DNA of 64,000 nucleotides from Muricea muricata (Eukaryota; Cnidaria; Anthozoa; Malacalcyonacea; Plexauridae), in NCBI GenBank assembly GCA_963855995.1, contig OY979717.1:48249744-48313743 (forward strand), given 5' to 3'. The notes under the pieces are model-generated. The model saw only the letters and a list, made by a program, of their open reading frames with translations. It ran no database searches and was not told the DNA's origin. The position numbers were made by a program, and so were the translations under genes. This document shows, one piece after another, positions 33,178 through 44,884 of the stretch. Position 1 is the first letter of the stretch. The number at the start of each line of letters is the position of its first letter.

Positions 33178-33902
33178 GTAATTGCACCTTGTGTCATCAG
33201 CATTAAATAAAGCTTCTATTCTTTCAACAGATTTCTATATGATTTTCCACTCAAACAATTTTAGTCCATTTTTCCATATGATTATTTAAGAATTATAAAA
33301 CATTTTTCCGTGTTCATATACAGTTATGTCAACACAAGTGGAAATTGGAAAAACAAGAAATTGTGTGGAAACACGACGCCCGAAGGTCGGAGTGTTTTCA
33401 CACAATTTCAAGTTTTTCAAATTTCCAGGAATGAATTAATACGTGTTTACATTGAGTTATGTAACGTGTTTAGCCACCTGTTTAAATTGAGTTATGTAAA
33501 CACGGCTCTTAACCAATCAGCGTTCAGGATTCACAAATGCTATGTTTTAAAATTATTTGTAAAAGACAATACTGCTGTTCTAGTTTGCACAATTTTACAT
33601 GTTTCGTTATTTCATGCTCTTAATATATACAAAATCATTTATGGCTATATAAAAAGTTCGTATAAAAGGTAATTATATCAAGTCAAATTCAGGATCAGTC
33701 TAAAAGTACTTCATCCTTTGTTTTTACCCTAAGCACTTATTTATTTTACTGATTCACACCTATCATTGTAAGTCTGAGGTTAGGTGAAAGTGAACAAATA
33801 AGGTTGCACTATTTGCCAGATTAAGCTGCAACACAGCAAAGCTTTCAAACTTTTATCTTCATATGTATTAACTTTTTATTTTTTTAACATTTATCAAGTA
33901 AT
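33178..33902. mobile_element. 715-bp insertion in the P-element with GTAAT duplication
   Basis: GTAAT is present at 33178-33182 and 33898-33902. Removing 33183-33897 plus one repeat brings the transposase frame on either side back into register. The insert has no coding capacity and contains repeat family X. A 5-bp duplication fits several classes, so the type is unassigned. Confidence 0.65.
33290..33570 (-). repeat. Dispersed repeat family X, copy 2
   Basis: Inverted copy of 19425-19645, with an extra central hairpin: AAATTGTGTGGAAACAC pairs with GTGTTTTCACACAATTT around CGCCCGAAGGTCGG. Confidence 0.7.
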
Positions 33903-34689
33903 CGTAAAAGGCTTCTTTGGAACCAAGGAAATACCCTGTTGTGGAATCATATATCAGAGATGTACTTCTCTGACCTTGAAGATGGGCTTCGCCTTCTTCC
34001 AAAAATAACCACTGACCATGTTAACCTTACATCTTACTCATGAGGGTAAATCTTGCAGCTCAAGTGTTAAGCTCAACAATGGCAAGCGTATTAAAAGCGT
34101 TTGGTCCACCTGACACTGCAGGAACTGCCAAATTTTGTGAAATGATGGACAAATTCTTTGATTGCTTTAATGTACGCAGTTCATCAGAAGGTACCAAGAG
34201 TCGAAAGGCATTCCTGCTGCCATATGAAGATGTAAACGATGAAAGGTTTTCATGGTTAACAGATGAATTTGTGCATTATCTGTTTGAATGGCAAAGAAGT
34301 ATTAAAGATCGACCTGGTAATTTTGATGACAATGCACGGGCAAGAATGTTCCTATCTCGTCAGACATTCGAATGAATAAAGATACGATCAGCATTTATTC
34401 AATGATGGTACAATTCCTGCTTGGTGCTGGGGTCAAATTTGTATTGACAAACCATTTCTGTCAGAATCCTGTCGAGCAATGCTTTGGGAAGCAGAAAGAA
34501 ATTGGTAGAAGATCATACCATATAACCATATGCACGTTTGGCTACAATGACAACAAGATAAGAATGTATAGGTCTAATGCTCAAATTCTCGGTAATACCT
34601 CAGGAAAAACCTCCACTCAAAAGCGTGCACAAGCTGTTGATAATACACCACTACCGAGACGGAAACGAAAAAAGTTATCCAATTAAGTC

Positions 34690-35690
34690 TAACAAGTAAT
34701 AAAAAAGACAAGTAATCAAACTAACAAGTAATCAAAAATAGTGAAATCCTTCAAATTAAAACCAGGTCCTGCTATTTTCCAGGTTGGTGCGTAGGTTCAA
34801 AAACAATAAATTTCAAAGGACATTAACAATGCAGAATGTATGAATACTGTATGCAGCCCATTTCTGGCTGACTTGATAATCTGGACGGAGTCTTCTATGA
34901 CGTCAAGCTTCCTCACAGTAGCAACGATGCATGTATCTCACGTGGTACAGAATTCTGACAAATGATTGGCCTTGATGATCCTGCCCTCGTATTATTTCTG
35001 ATTATCACCTTATTGTTATCGTCGGCCCGCTCTTCGAAAGCTTGGGTTATAATGAAAATAAATATGACGGGTTATTTTTAACTCAAAATATTGAATTTGC
35101 ATATATTTATATTTTAAGACATTCTACGATATTGCAATTTTTAGTGGTCATAGATTATACTCTTGGATGTCAAATACTGAAGTCCTCGTAGCCGTCGTAG
35201 ACCACAGTAGCCAAAAACATTGTATTGCATTCTTAGATATTGTGCAATATCCTAAGATTTAATCATCAACTCTTAATATTAAATATATTAAACCTTGAAA
35301 TTTAAATTTTGAATCCCAGGATTGAGTCAGTGAATCGATTCCTGTGACTGAATTATTGAATGCTGAGATTGGATCATATTTTTATATTACTTGTCATTAT
35401 CTTCCGTAATTCTTATCCTCTTTATACTTCTTTTTAGTTTCCTTACCTTTTCTGTATCCATATTTTTCTTATATGTATCATTTGCTTATTACCTCACACA
35501 GTTAATTCATTCAAAACCGTATATCCGTATACTTGCGTGGAATATTCTTAACTTTTTTTTCTAAGCCGCTGCATAACGTAATTTTTTCTCATGTGATTTT
35601 TGCTCATCGTATGTGTCTACCATTTTTGAGAAATATATTTATATTTTTCGCCTGTGTAGTTATCACAGAAATTTATTCTAAAACCACGAT
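34690..35690. other. No recognised feature
   Basis: AT-rich sequence with no supported gene or repeat. Confidence 0.5.
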
Positions 35691-35699
35691 TCGTGGTTT

Positions 35700-35760
35700 C
35701 AAAAACTAGCCGGTGCCAGGGCCTTTTCCTCCCTATAAATAGCCCTGGGAACTACAAGGC
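35700..35760. repeat. GCCAGGGCCTTTTCC-type end repeat, copy 1
   Basis: Shares AGCCGGTGCCAGGGCCTTTT with blocks at 36836-36900 (inverted) and 37443-37507. Each block is itself a short palindrome of CCAGGGCCTTTTC and its complement. Confidence 0.6.
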
Positions 35761-36426
35761 TACACAAAACTATTGACTACGCTCAAATGTGTACGTACCT
35801 GATAAAAAACCCCATCAAAATAGGTCCTTCAATTTACCTCCCCTCCCCTTTCACCTTCAAAACATTGATGAATGTACAGGAAACGATTAGGCATAAAACA
35901 GTATAGATCGGTGGGGAATGGTTGTGGTTTTTTCTATATAATAGCAATGAGCAAAGAAAATGACGAGATGGCGAAAAGTGTCGTCAATGTTTTGGCCAGA
36001 ATTGGAGGTTGTGAAGCACACCCCAAGGAAGATAAGGAAGTAATGAAGAATAAAATGCAAGTGAAATTTGTATGAACGCTTTTCCTTTGTGATGAAAATA
36101 GAGAGAACACGAAAATGCTACAGCGTTTTCATATATTGCTTCGAATAATCTGAACTGATTGTTTGGTTTTCAGCCCGAATCATGCACGAATTTCTTTAGG
36201 TTAAGGACGCCTCACTATTGTGACTTTACAATGTGATAGCTATATTGCCAGAACTCACTTTGCCTGATTTAATCAACGTCATACATCCTCAAACATCCTC
36301 AAAATCATGCGCAGCGTCATGCAAATCACTATCAGTATGCATATCAGTATGTCATGCCCGCGTACTTTTACCCACTCCCATGTTATGATAATTATTGCCA
36401 TGCACCCATTTGCCCATTCTGTTGCG

Positions 36427-36775
36427 GTCATGGCTTTATAGGATACGCTAAAGGTCGAAATGTCGAGAGAGCACTGGAACCGAGTTGCCCCTGTGTTTTG
36501 TGTATTTCTCACTCACTAGGACTGTATCTACTTACCCAAATTTAGCTAAAGTGCGAGCCCGAAGGGCGAGTATTGAGATTCGCGCTACGCGCTCCCTCTT
36601 TAGCTAAATTTGGTGACGTAGATACAGTCTCAGTGAGTGAGAAATGTGACAACCCAAGAATGACTCGATATCGATAATTATTATATGTATGGGGATACAC
36701 AAAACACAGGGGCAACTCGGTCCCGGTGCTCTCTCGACATTTCGACCTTTAGGGTATGCTATAAAGCCATGACCA
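36427..36775. repeat. Palindromic MITE
   Basis: Left arm (ATGGCTTTATAGGATACGC, then AAGGTCGAAATGTCGAGAG) and right arm are inverted copies. The right arm has about 48 extra bases including TCGATATCGATAATTATT. The centre contains CCCGAAGGGCG. Confidence 0.75.
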
Positions 36776-36835
36776 TTCTGTTGCTCGCTCTACAAAATTA
36801 GGATCGAAAAAAGAACAACATTACTACAGGTACGA

Positions 36836-37507
36836 CCTCGATCCCAGTGCCTTTTCTTAAATTAGGGAAGGGAAAAGGCCCTGGCATCGGCTGGTCACAT
36901 GACACCCAGAATGTCTGGGTGTAAGAGTATGTTAATTTCTGTGGTCTGTGAGTGTTTGCATAAATGATAAATCAGAGAAGTAATTTTTAAAGTTCTATGC
37001 AATACAGCTAGCTTTAAGCTAAATAACTTCCTATAAAAGCAACCTTCTACGGACTATAGCTGGCTCTACATCTTGGGCTGTATATATGACACTAAAATGC
37101 CCAATGAAATAAAGTGATATTTTAAGCCTGGTAGAGTAAGTGCTTAGTTCGTATAATACAGTTAAAACTTGTTTAGAGGATTGCCGTGTGTGAGCTGATA
37201 ACATGCATAAGTTGTCCCTATACCTTCATCAAATTCCGATGATGAAGCATACGGATATTCGACGTATATGACTTTATACGAAGAGTGTTAAGAGTCAGCC
37301 GAATAAGTGATTTAAAGCTACATATATAAACAAACTAAGCAAAGGCTTTAAATGATTTAAATCTCTCTTCAGTTGTATTTTATGAATAAATTATACTCTT
37401 AAATGATTTAATTGACAGTATGAATGAGGCAATGGGATTGCAAAATAGACCAGCCGATGCCAGGGCCTTTTCCCTTCCCAATTCCAGAAAAGGCCCTGGT
37501 ATCGAGG
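36836..37507. repeat. Inverted end-repeat pair, possible non-autonomous element
   Basis: About 60 bp at 36836-36900 and 37443-37507 are inverted copies (GACCAGCCGATGCCAGGGCC outermost in one). The 540 bp between has no coding capacity. Target duplication not resolved. Confidence 0.5.
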
Positions 37508-37966
37508 TTGCTACTGGTATATATCAGTCTGCAATGCATTATGTAAATCTGAATCGTCATAAGTGCAAATAAGATTTTTTGTACTTAAGACGTTATGATC
37601 TGTTTTTGAATTCGGCAATTCAAGTTAAATGTGGCTTCCTAATTAAACAAATCTTAAATTATCTTTCAATGTTTATACCCTCAATCGGGTCTTTTTAAAA
37701 AAGTTGAAATTTATTAAGAGAGCTTGTCTGTAAAAATCGCAGTAATTCGCCATTTTCTGGTAGATATGAAAAATCAAAAGTGCTCCAAATTCCCTCAGTT
37801 TTATATATACTGTAGACCTAATGTACGTATTTTGAATTACGAACTAAAATGTGGTCCAACTTTCGTTATAAAAGCACTTATGCATCATTTGTTAGGGCTA
37901 GGATGTAGACATTCTGAGACGATTTCAGATGTTTGGGATTCTTTTGTGTCTTGGCGAAATTTGATC

Positions 37967-38639
37967 TTAAGATGGCTCCCTACACTTTTTAATAAAATAA
38001 AAAAATGCATAGTTTAAATAACAAATTCGAACAATAATTATTGTTCGTAGCAATTGAGTAAGCTTATTTGAATTCAGGAACATATCAAGAGTTTAACTGT
38101 GATCAGTATAAATTTGTAAGTTACGTTGCCATGGCAACTGTAGCGTTTCAAAATGGCGGCCAAATCAGCTTTAAACTGAAATAACTTGTAAAACAGCACA
38201 GTGACCCCCATTTTTTATTTTCTTAAAAATTTTCTATTGACATAAGAAATATTTTTAGCGTTTTAGAAAAATCTCGGTAGATTGAAAATGTTTTTATTCT
38301 AAGAATTCATGTTTTTCCAATTCAAAAAAAATTCAATCAACAGAATTTTTTTTAAATCGATAAAAATATTTTGATTATCAATAGCAAACTTTTACGAGTA
38401 TGTAAAATGGGGGTCACCGTGCTTTTTTACAAGTTATTTCAGTTTAAAGATGATTTAGCCGCCATATTGGAACGCTATTGTTGCCATGGCAACGTAACTT
38501 ACAAATTCATACTTACCACAATTAGACTCTTGACATGTTCCTCGACTCAAGTGGACCTACTTAATTACTCCAAACAATAATTATTTGTCAGAAATATGAC
38601 TTAAACTATGTATTTTTCGATTTGACGGAGCCACCTTAA
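37967..38639. mobile_element. Kolobok-type palindromic MITE, 665 bp
   Basis: TTAA target repeats at 37967-37970 and 38636-38639 flank 37971-38635. The ends G(A/G)TGGCTCC resemble those of the large element at 50116-59384 (GGTGGCTCCCTAGGG). Arms of about 250 bp are inverted copies sharing AAGTTACGTTGCCATGGCAA and AACTGAAATAACTTGTAAAA. The homologous right arm of the host element lacks it, giving a paralogous empty site. Confidence 0.85.
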
Positions 38640-38789
38640 ACAAGTACAATTTGAGGGTAATTGAGCTCTTGGATTTTTATAACTGAAGCGCAACGCTGTT
38701 AATATCTTTTGCTTACTTCTTCAAAAATTTAATTTGCTTCATTGTAAATGACATTGAGAATACAAATTTTACCTCTAATTTTCTTTGCA

Positions 38790-41700
38790 TTAGCGGTTGC
38801 TTATACCTATAGTATATATGCATATACACTGCACGCACATATAATATGTGACGGACAAGTCTAGTTCATTTGACAGGAACTGCTTGCCAATACAGCGCGA
38901 ATGAGCTGAGCCGTGTTTTCTTATTTTTGAACAGTTTGTAGTATCAAGTTCAAAATGTTCCCAGATTCTCCTCAACATTACCAAGCTAAACTTTGACTGA
39001 AGCTTTCCTTGTCTGTTCAAATCACATAGATCATAACGGTCATATATGATGGGGTGAGATTCAGTGCCTTCTTGGATCGCCGCTTTGCAAATTGCACTTC
39101 GGTTGTTCTCGTAACATTTGGCTTCCATATCATCGAGAATGTCTTGTACTTCGTTGTCGCTTACTGAAGATGGATCAAGAGTTCCTTTCCGTTTTGCTGC
39201 TGCCATTCTTGAAAATGCGCCGCGGATTTGTTGTGCCGATAAACATTCGGACGCTGAAAACATGCGTTTACCATCCTCGTCTCTTGCACACCTCATGTCA
39301 ACTGAAACCTGAAGAGGATCGACTTTATTGCCAGTTGTTTCACCAACTTGAAACTTGTCAATCAAATATTGTTTGACTTTAATGGGGAATCTTTTGGATT
39401 TCTTCGATTTCTTTAAAGCCCATCCTTGACAAAAATTCTTCCCTTCGATAAGTTGAACTGCAGAGAGTTGACCCTCAATGCTAGCATGATCTACCGGAGC
39501 AGTTGCTGTAAACAGACTCGCCCACTTTCGCTTCACAATATCTTCAACGGGCTCATTTTTCGTCTGGAATGTATGCTTTTCTGCCGCGATGTGTCTTTGT
39601 AGTCTTCCCCAAGAAAGATATTGCTTTACACACCCTGATTCAGGACAATGAAACATTGCTGACTCATCCACTGTACTATCCTCGACTACATCATTGTCTT
39701 CTTCAACACAAGTATCGTGCGGCTCGACCTCTTTAGAAGCAAATACGTACGCTTGGTCTTTATCACCTTCTTCAACAGCCGAGAGTTCTTGAGGAAAGCA
39801 TTGACTGTTTTTGTCAAATTCACGCCACATCAGTAACTTTCCCTTTCCTATTTCAAAGGCCTTCCAAACTCTCAGCCCGTTGGAATCATATTCGAAGTTA
39901 TGTAATAAGCTGATTCCAGTTATTCTGGTGACGTTTGTGCTTAAAACAGGCACACCTTCTACAACATATGGCACAACGCCTTTCACACCATTGTTTGACT
40001 CAAGTGCCCGTTTGATGTCTAAAGCGTTCATGACTTATTAAAGACTCAATGACATCATTAAAGACATTATTAAAGACTCAATAGACTCATGACATTATTA
40101 AAGACTCAATGATAATAATAATAATGACGTCATTACCCTCATTAAGATATCTAGTCACATGGGATTTCTGATGAACAGAACTCGTATCACATGGACCCTT
40201 GCCAGCTTGTGGCTCCGAAAAATCGTAGCGCCTTACCGGCACGCCCTTGAGAGTCTCCATTCGTTTCAGTGGAATAAGAACATCACTTGACGCATATGTT
40301 CCTGCGCAGTCGCTGCGATAATAGGCGTCCGTTACTTCTGGATGCTTTGTCTTTTGTGCTTGTAAAGTATGACGCATCAAAGCAACAACCAGGTTACTAT
40401 TCTGGCCTACAGTTTGGTGAAAGATGTGTGAATACACAGTTACTTCAAACTGCTTTCCTACGTCAAAAAGTTTGCGTACACAATAAGAGATATGCCAGGT
40501 TATACCCAGTTGCCAAACCATTCCACCTGGGTTTCCTTAAAACGTCGAGGCAAAAACTTCATTGCGAAGTCCTGAGTGATGAAAACCTTAGTAGAATCTG
40601 ACAACCATTCTTCGAGTGCTTTCTCCCTGGCTTTATCCTGATGGACAGCTCGCAAATGATGACATTTCCACGAAAAAATAGCTTCAAACGAGATATGTAC
40701 ATCATGAAGGACGTCGTTCTTTTCATCCTCACTGTGGAAAATGACAGATTGATCAGCGAAAGATGCTTTCATAGTATCGAATAATTGTTCAAATCGATCA
40801 CAATCATTGCATGACGCATCATGTGTATGATCACATCTTTGAGAATGTTCCTCACTTTCCGGATCACTCAGTGCATAAACATCGCAATGATCTGCACATT
40901 CTGATTCACTGGAAATGTGAAGTCGGTAAGTCGATTTCAAATACCATTTAAGGTTTGTAAGGCCATCAATAGTATTTCTTACCAATTCTAGGGATTTTCC
41001 TCTTTCACCAAGTTTTCTCGCAATATCCTCCAAGCGTTCAATGCTTCTTAGGCCATCTGCACTTGTATTGTCGAAACCTTGCAATGCTTGCTTCTGCTTT
41101 GCAGGGCAAAACTTCAAAATTCTGTAGAGCTCTCTTGTGCTGAGGCACTCAAAACCAGTTTCTTTACAGTATGCCATGCATGTATTGCTTGAGTATTCGT
41201 GACGTAATTATATTCCTCACCACGTTCGGCATTTCTATTTTTTCACCCGAGGACAATTTCAGCTTCCTCGTCCCGTAGGCCACCTCTTGAACAAAGTTAG
41301 GATCAGAGATGAATCATATAAAATGGTCAATTTTGGGCAGAGTGACTCCGGTACGATTGGTACATTTTGTAGCCGATTCTTCGATACTTGGAAGTTTTTC
41401 TCCTATGTTCGAAATCTTTCCTCTACATCTGCGGCATATCCCTTTGCAAAAAACAGAAATATTAGCGATTGCTGGAAACAAAACACGAGATGGAAATACA
41501 TTCAACAAGCAAATCAATAGACCGCACCTCCTTCCCCATACACTATGCTCGGTTCTAGTCTTCTGTATCTTACCTGATCCCACTGGAACAATTTCTCCAT
41601 ATTTTTCTTTAATCCACTCCGACTGTTTTTTTCCAACTCTTCTGTCAGGTTTCTGTTTACCACTATGTTCGGGGAAACGACGGCAAAATCGTTCGTACCA

Positions 41701-41948
41701 TCCGCCACCAAGCGGTGCTTCGAAGAAACGGTATAACGTGCTAGAACCTCATCGTCGTATTCGAATATGCCAATTCTTGCCAGAATTAGATCTGCTTCCG
41801 AGGTTACGTCAGGTAAACCAACTGTTCTTAAATGCCCATCGATTTTTCTTTTGCACATAGAAAGGGATAAAATTTCCGGGTTAAGGTGTACTTTTTCTGA
41901 AACGTCGCCACATTCTGTTTCAACATGTTTGCGAATAGAACAAGACAT
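38790..41948 (-). pseudogene. DDE-like transposon gene with C2H2 zinc finger
   Basis: Pieces in order: 41948-41514 (MSCSIRKHVETECGD on), 41177-40500 (TCMAYCKETGFECLS to ITQDFAMKFLPRRFKETQVEWF), 40521-40087 (AYYRSDCAGTYAS, then RRYDFSEPQAGKGPCD), and 40031-38790 (ISLLHNFEYDSNG; C2H2 finger FHCPESGCVKQYLSWGRLQR plus HIAAEKH; then GWALKKS, FQVGETTGNKVDP and FSRMAAAKRK). QDFAMKF, RSDCAG and the acidic EPQAGKGPCD block look like a transposase catalytic triad. That is inference from pattern. A frameshift at about 40510 and a repeat insertion at 40025-40130 break it. Related uncharacterised proteins are familiar to me from invertebrate genomes, but I cannot name the superfamily. Confidence 0.6.
40025..40130. 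repeat. Tandem repeat interrupting the C2H2-DDE gene
   Basis: Three imperfect copies of CATTATTAAAGACTCAATGA-like units plus (ATA)n. It falls between NEGNDV and ALDIKRALESN, which otherwise appear contiguous, so the array probably expanded inside coding sequence. Confidence 0.7.
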
Positions 41949-41959
41949 GAGTACGTCGA

Positions 41960-44069
41960 GTCTCTAATTATTATAAATAAATATATTATGGTTAGTGTCG
42001 GGCTACACCGCTTTTCAGAATTCTGTCAAAGTCAAATGCATGTGGTGGGTAAAAAGTCCGCAGAAAAATTCCTTCTGTGGCAGCAAATGGACCTAGGTTA
42101 ACACATTTTAACATTTTTTGGACGTAGAAACATAGCCTCAGCCAAGGGTGAAACTGGCCTTAAAAAACACTTGCGGCGCATTATTATTGGGGCGAGCCTG
42201 AGCGAGCCCCACTCCTATGTGGCTGACCGAGGTGAAGCGCAATGCATTATGGTGCGTACGTACACGGAAATTTTCTTCAGTGATTAAAATCCCATAGGTG
42301 TGCCACCGGAACTTCTGCCAGATTGTTGTTTACATGCCAATTGCGTTTCCAAGTTCACAACTTTTGCTGGCTTCACATTTCGCAAGATGCTTCACATTTT
42401 GCAAGATGTAAATTTGCTGGCAGAGTTGGTCAAAAAAATTACCGTAAATGTGAGCTAGTTCGACGAATATATACAATTTACTGCGGTCGAACCGGATATT
42501 CTCGCTCGGGTTGGCCAATTTGCGTCCAGCAAATTGCAATCGCTTTTGGAAATCGTTGCTAGCTAGCTAAATGCTGATCTTTTGAAGTGTTCAATGCCAA
42601 ACGTGTACAAGATTTCTAATAAAGTTCATATTAGTAAAACAGCCGAGGTAATGTTTTATAAATCGGCTATTTGAGATCATAATTAAAAAAATTGATAATA
42701 ATAGTATAAATTGTGTAAACACGCCCGTGTAGTCCCAATCAAATATGCATGCATTGCAGAATTACATTGCAGGCTGGTGGAACAACTGATTGAAATAAAT
42801 ATGCCTCCATTACAATTCTTCGATCAACGCCAAAGTTGTGACGTTCATGCAAACTTGCAAACAGCAAATGTGCCAAGGAAACACGCTAATTGAGAAGTAT
42901 TCAGAAATCGGCAATACTAGAATCTTTTTAAAGTAAACAAACGACGAGCCAGGTCGTTATGAGTTTTCATGTTATTCTGAAAATATGAGAGTGAAAAGCA
43001 GTGATCGTGGCACGGTTTAAAATAGATTTCGTAGTTTGAGTTCGAATATTTATTTTGTTTATATTACTGTAATCACTGCGTTCAGGTGAACATATTTTGA
43101 ACGTAACTACATAACCGATTTTTTACCCAAATATCCCCGCAAAATATAGCAAAATTTAACTCGAAACAAAGAATCAGGTTTGCCAAGGGCACGAGAAATT
43201 GCTCCATTGTATGTTTGTTTCCAAATCATGCTATGTAAGAGTAGCAATCGATGCGGCAGCTGAAATCAACCTTTTTAGATCTACGTTTTCGAATGATTAC
43301 GCTAATACGATCTTTAACGAATGGACATATGCATGCGTTTCATTTATGATCACTTTCTAGAGTGTTTTCAAATCAATGCGTTTCGGCGAAACACTGTCGC
43401 TAAGCAGAACTGATACCGTCATATCCCGCTCGGGCTCACCCCATGATGCTTTGCATCTCCCTAGTGTACTTTGTAAACAGCAGCCAAGTGCAGTTTCGCC
43501 ACTGCATGTCCATCTTTGATCAAAGTGTCTGTAAATTTAAATTGATACGTGAAGATGAAGCTAAGAAAATACGAAAAATATAATTGACTTACCTGTATGT
43601 AACCGTATGTTTCAAGAATTTTAAAATCCAATGTAATATAAGTGGATCAGTTTCTCATGAAACCACATTTGGGTTTATTCTAACTAACTCTACTGACGAC
43701 TTTTTCACGAAAGTTACTTCCGGTTACTAATTAATTGTTATTGTATGACAATAACAAACGACAGTATGACAAACGAGCTTAGAACTGGGGTTTTTCACCT
43801 ACAAGACCACGACACGATTCGTCACACTAAAGAAACAATCACGGTAGCTATCCTGCATTCCAACTTTTTCAGCTGAATTTTTCAACGACAACGTTTTTAT
43901 AAATTTTGTATTTGAATGGTATTTGTACATTAGCATAAACGCGTTCTTCATAGACATAGTGTAAATTTGATTAAAAATGCACGACGAACATTTCAGTAGT
44001 GAAGCGTGTGACGACTGCTTGAGAGTAAACAAAGAATGTTCAAAGAAAATGTAAGAAATAAGCGAAAGG
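41960..44069. other. Non-coding interior of the TTAA element
   Basis: No supported gene. GGGGCGAGCCTGAGCG near 42190 and its near-complement ending near 43441 (CGCTCGGGCTCACCCC) could be the ends of a nested 1.25-kb element, but no target duplication is evident. Confidence 0.4.
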
Positions 44070-44684
44070 TATTGACTGCGTTACGCTCCAGTTATAAAAA
44101 TCCAAGCATTCAATTACCCTTTGATCAAAAATATCAAATTTATCCAAGACACAAAAGAATCCCAAAGATCTGAAACTGTCTCAGAATGTCCACATCCTAG
44201 CCCTAACAAATGATGCATAATTGCATTTATAACGAAAGTTGGACCACATTTTAGTTAGTAATTCAAAGTAGGTACTTTGGCTTGTTTGGGAAAACCCGGA
44301 AATTTCAATGTTCTTTGATTTAAAATAGCAAGTCAATAACGTTTTGATTTATGGAGAAAAGCTAGCAAGATAACGTTTTACATATTCTAAAAACATATAT
44401 TGTAACAGCAGACCAAAATTCACAATGCGCGCTCGGCACACCAAATGATGTTTAGTGCCTTGAAATCGCGAAAATTCCTAGACATTTCGCATAAATTTTT
44501 TATTCGATTTCTGAAGTCCTCTAACTTTTCTTCATTTTTTGTTTCATTACTGGAACTTCAGTAAATGTTTGGAGTTGCATAGGTCTACAGTATATGTAAA
44601 ACCGAGGGAATTTGGAGCACTTTTGATTTTTCATATCTGCCACACATCTTGCATTTCTTACAGTCAAGCTCTCTTAAACTTTAG

Positions 44685-44884
44685 GAAAGCATTCTGCTTT
44701 TTGGAAAGCGTGAGATGGAACACTGCATGAGGACTGCTCAGGAAGTAATAAACGATGTCAGGGGAAGAAATGTGCCAAACGGAAATTTCTTGATGGCCAA
44801 AGCACATTACATCATATCAGCTGTTTATAGACAAGATGGTGATTTTGAAAAGACTCGAGAACACATGGAATATTCAACTGAGGT
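44685..44884 (+). CDS. Single exon, TPR-like, probably host or host-derived
   Basis: After the acceptor ACTTTAG, the frame ESILLFGKREMEHCMRTAQE continues through RGRNVPNGNFLMAKAHYIIS and YRQDGDFEKTREHMEYSTE to the donor GAG|GTAAAC. The helical pattern with A-x-Y and KAHYIISAVYRQ spacing resembles a tetratricopeptide repeat. No partner exons were found in the window. The TTAA element's right end lies only 8 bp upstream of this exon, within what would be the intron. Confidence 0.4.

Larger units (their letters stand above)
30688..34683 (+). pseudogene. P-element-type transposase with THAP domain (THAP9-like), broken
   Basis: Exon 1 (30688-30922) encodes a THAP zinc finger: CAFNQC, FKLPTAKED, KWRQDF and VCEKHFLPEE. 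The donor T|GTAAGT joins in phase to exon 2 (31113 on; GALPTQNLPVKSHS). Later blocks follow P-transposase order: a segment around DDCLGFTLIVYGWFLPDD, a coiled coil near 31850, KRYHPMVIKWCISMAAKSAS, IWDEHSGELIGYVDLGD, DPPHLLKTARNCLFNS, then [15 protein letters not shown] and NPVEQCFGKQKEIGRRSYH. Stops and frameshifts occur near 31300, 31620, 31965, 32550, 32724, 34040 and 34373. A palindrome (32031-32435) and a 715-bp insert interrupt it. Confidence 0.85.
37714..44677. mobile_element. TTAA-flanked element with very long inverted repeats, about 6.96 kb
   Basis: TTAA lies at 37714-37717 and 44674-44677. Just inside, GAGAGCTTG(T/A)CTGTAA opens inverted repeats traceable over several hundred bp: 37718-37965 and 38650-38700 on the left match the complement of 44673-44565 and 44285-44070 on the right. 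The left arm is split by a 665-bp MITE (37971-38635) and the right arm by about 280 bp (44285-44565). Between the arms is a minus-strand gene with DDE-like motifs and a C2H2 finger. TTAA targets are known for piggyBac and Kolobok, but this gene resembles neither closely. Confidence 0.65.

Noticed and set aside
42190-43443. GGGGCGAGCC inverted pair as a nested element
   Set aside because: Only about 16 bp match and no target repeat is visible. Mentioned in the interior entry but not called.
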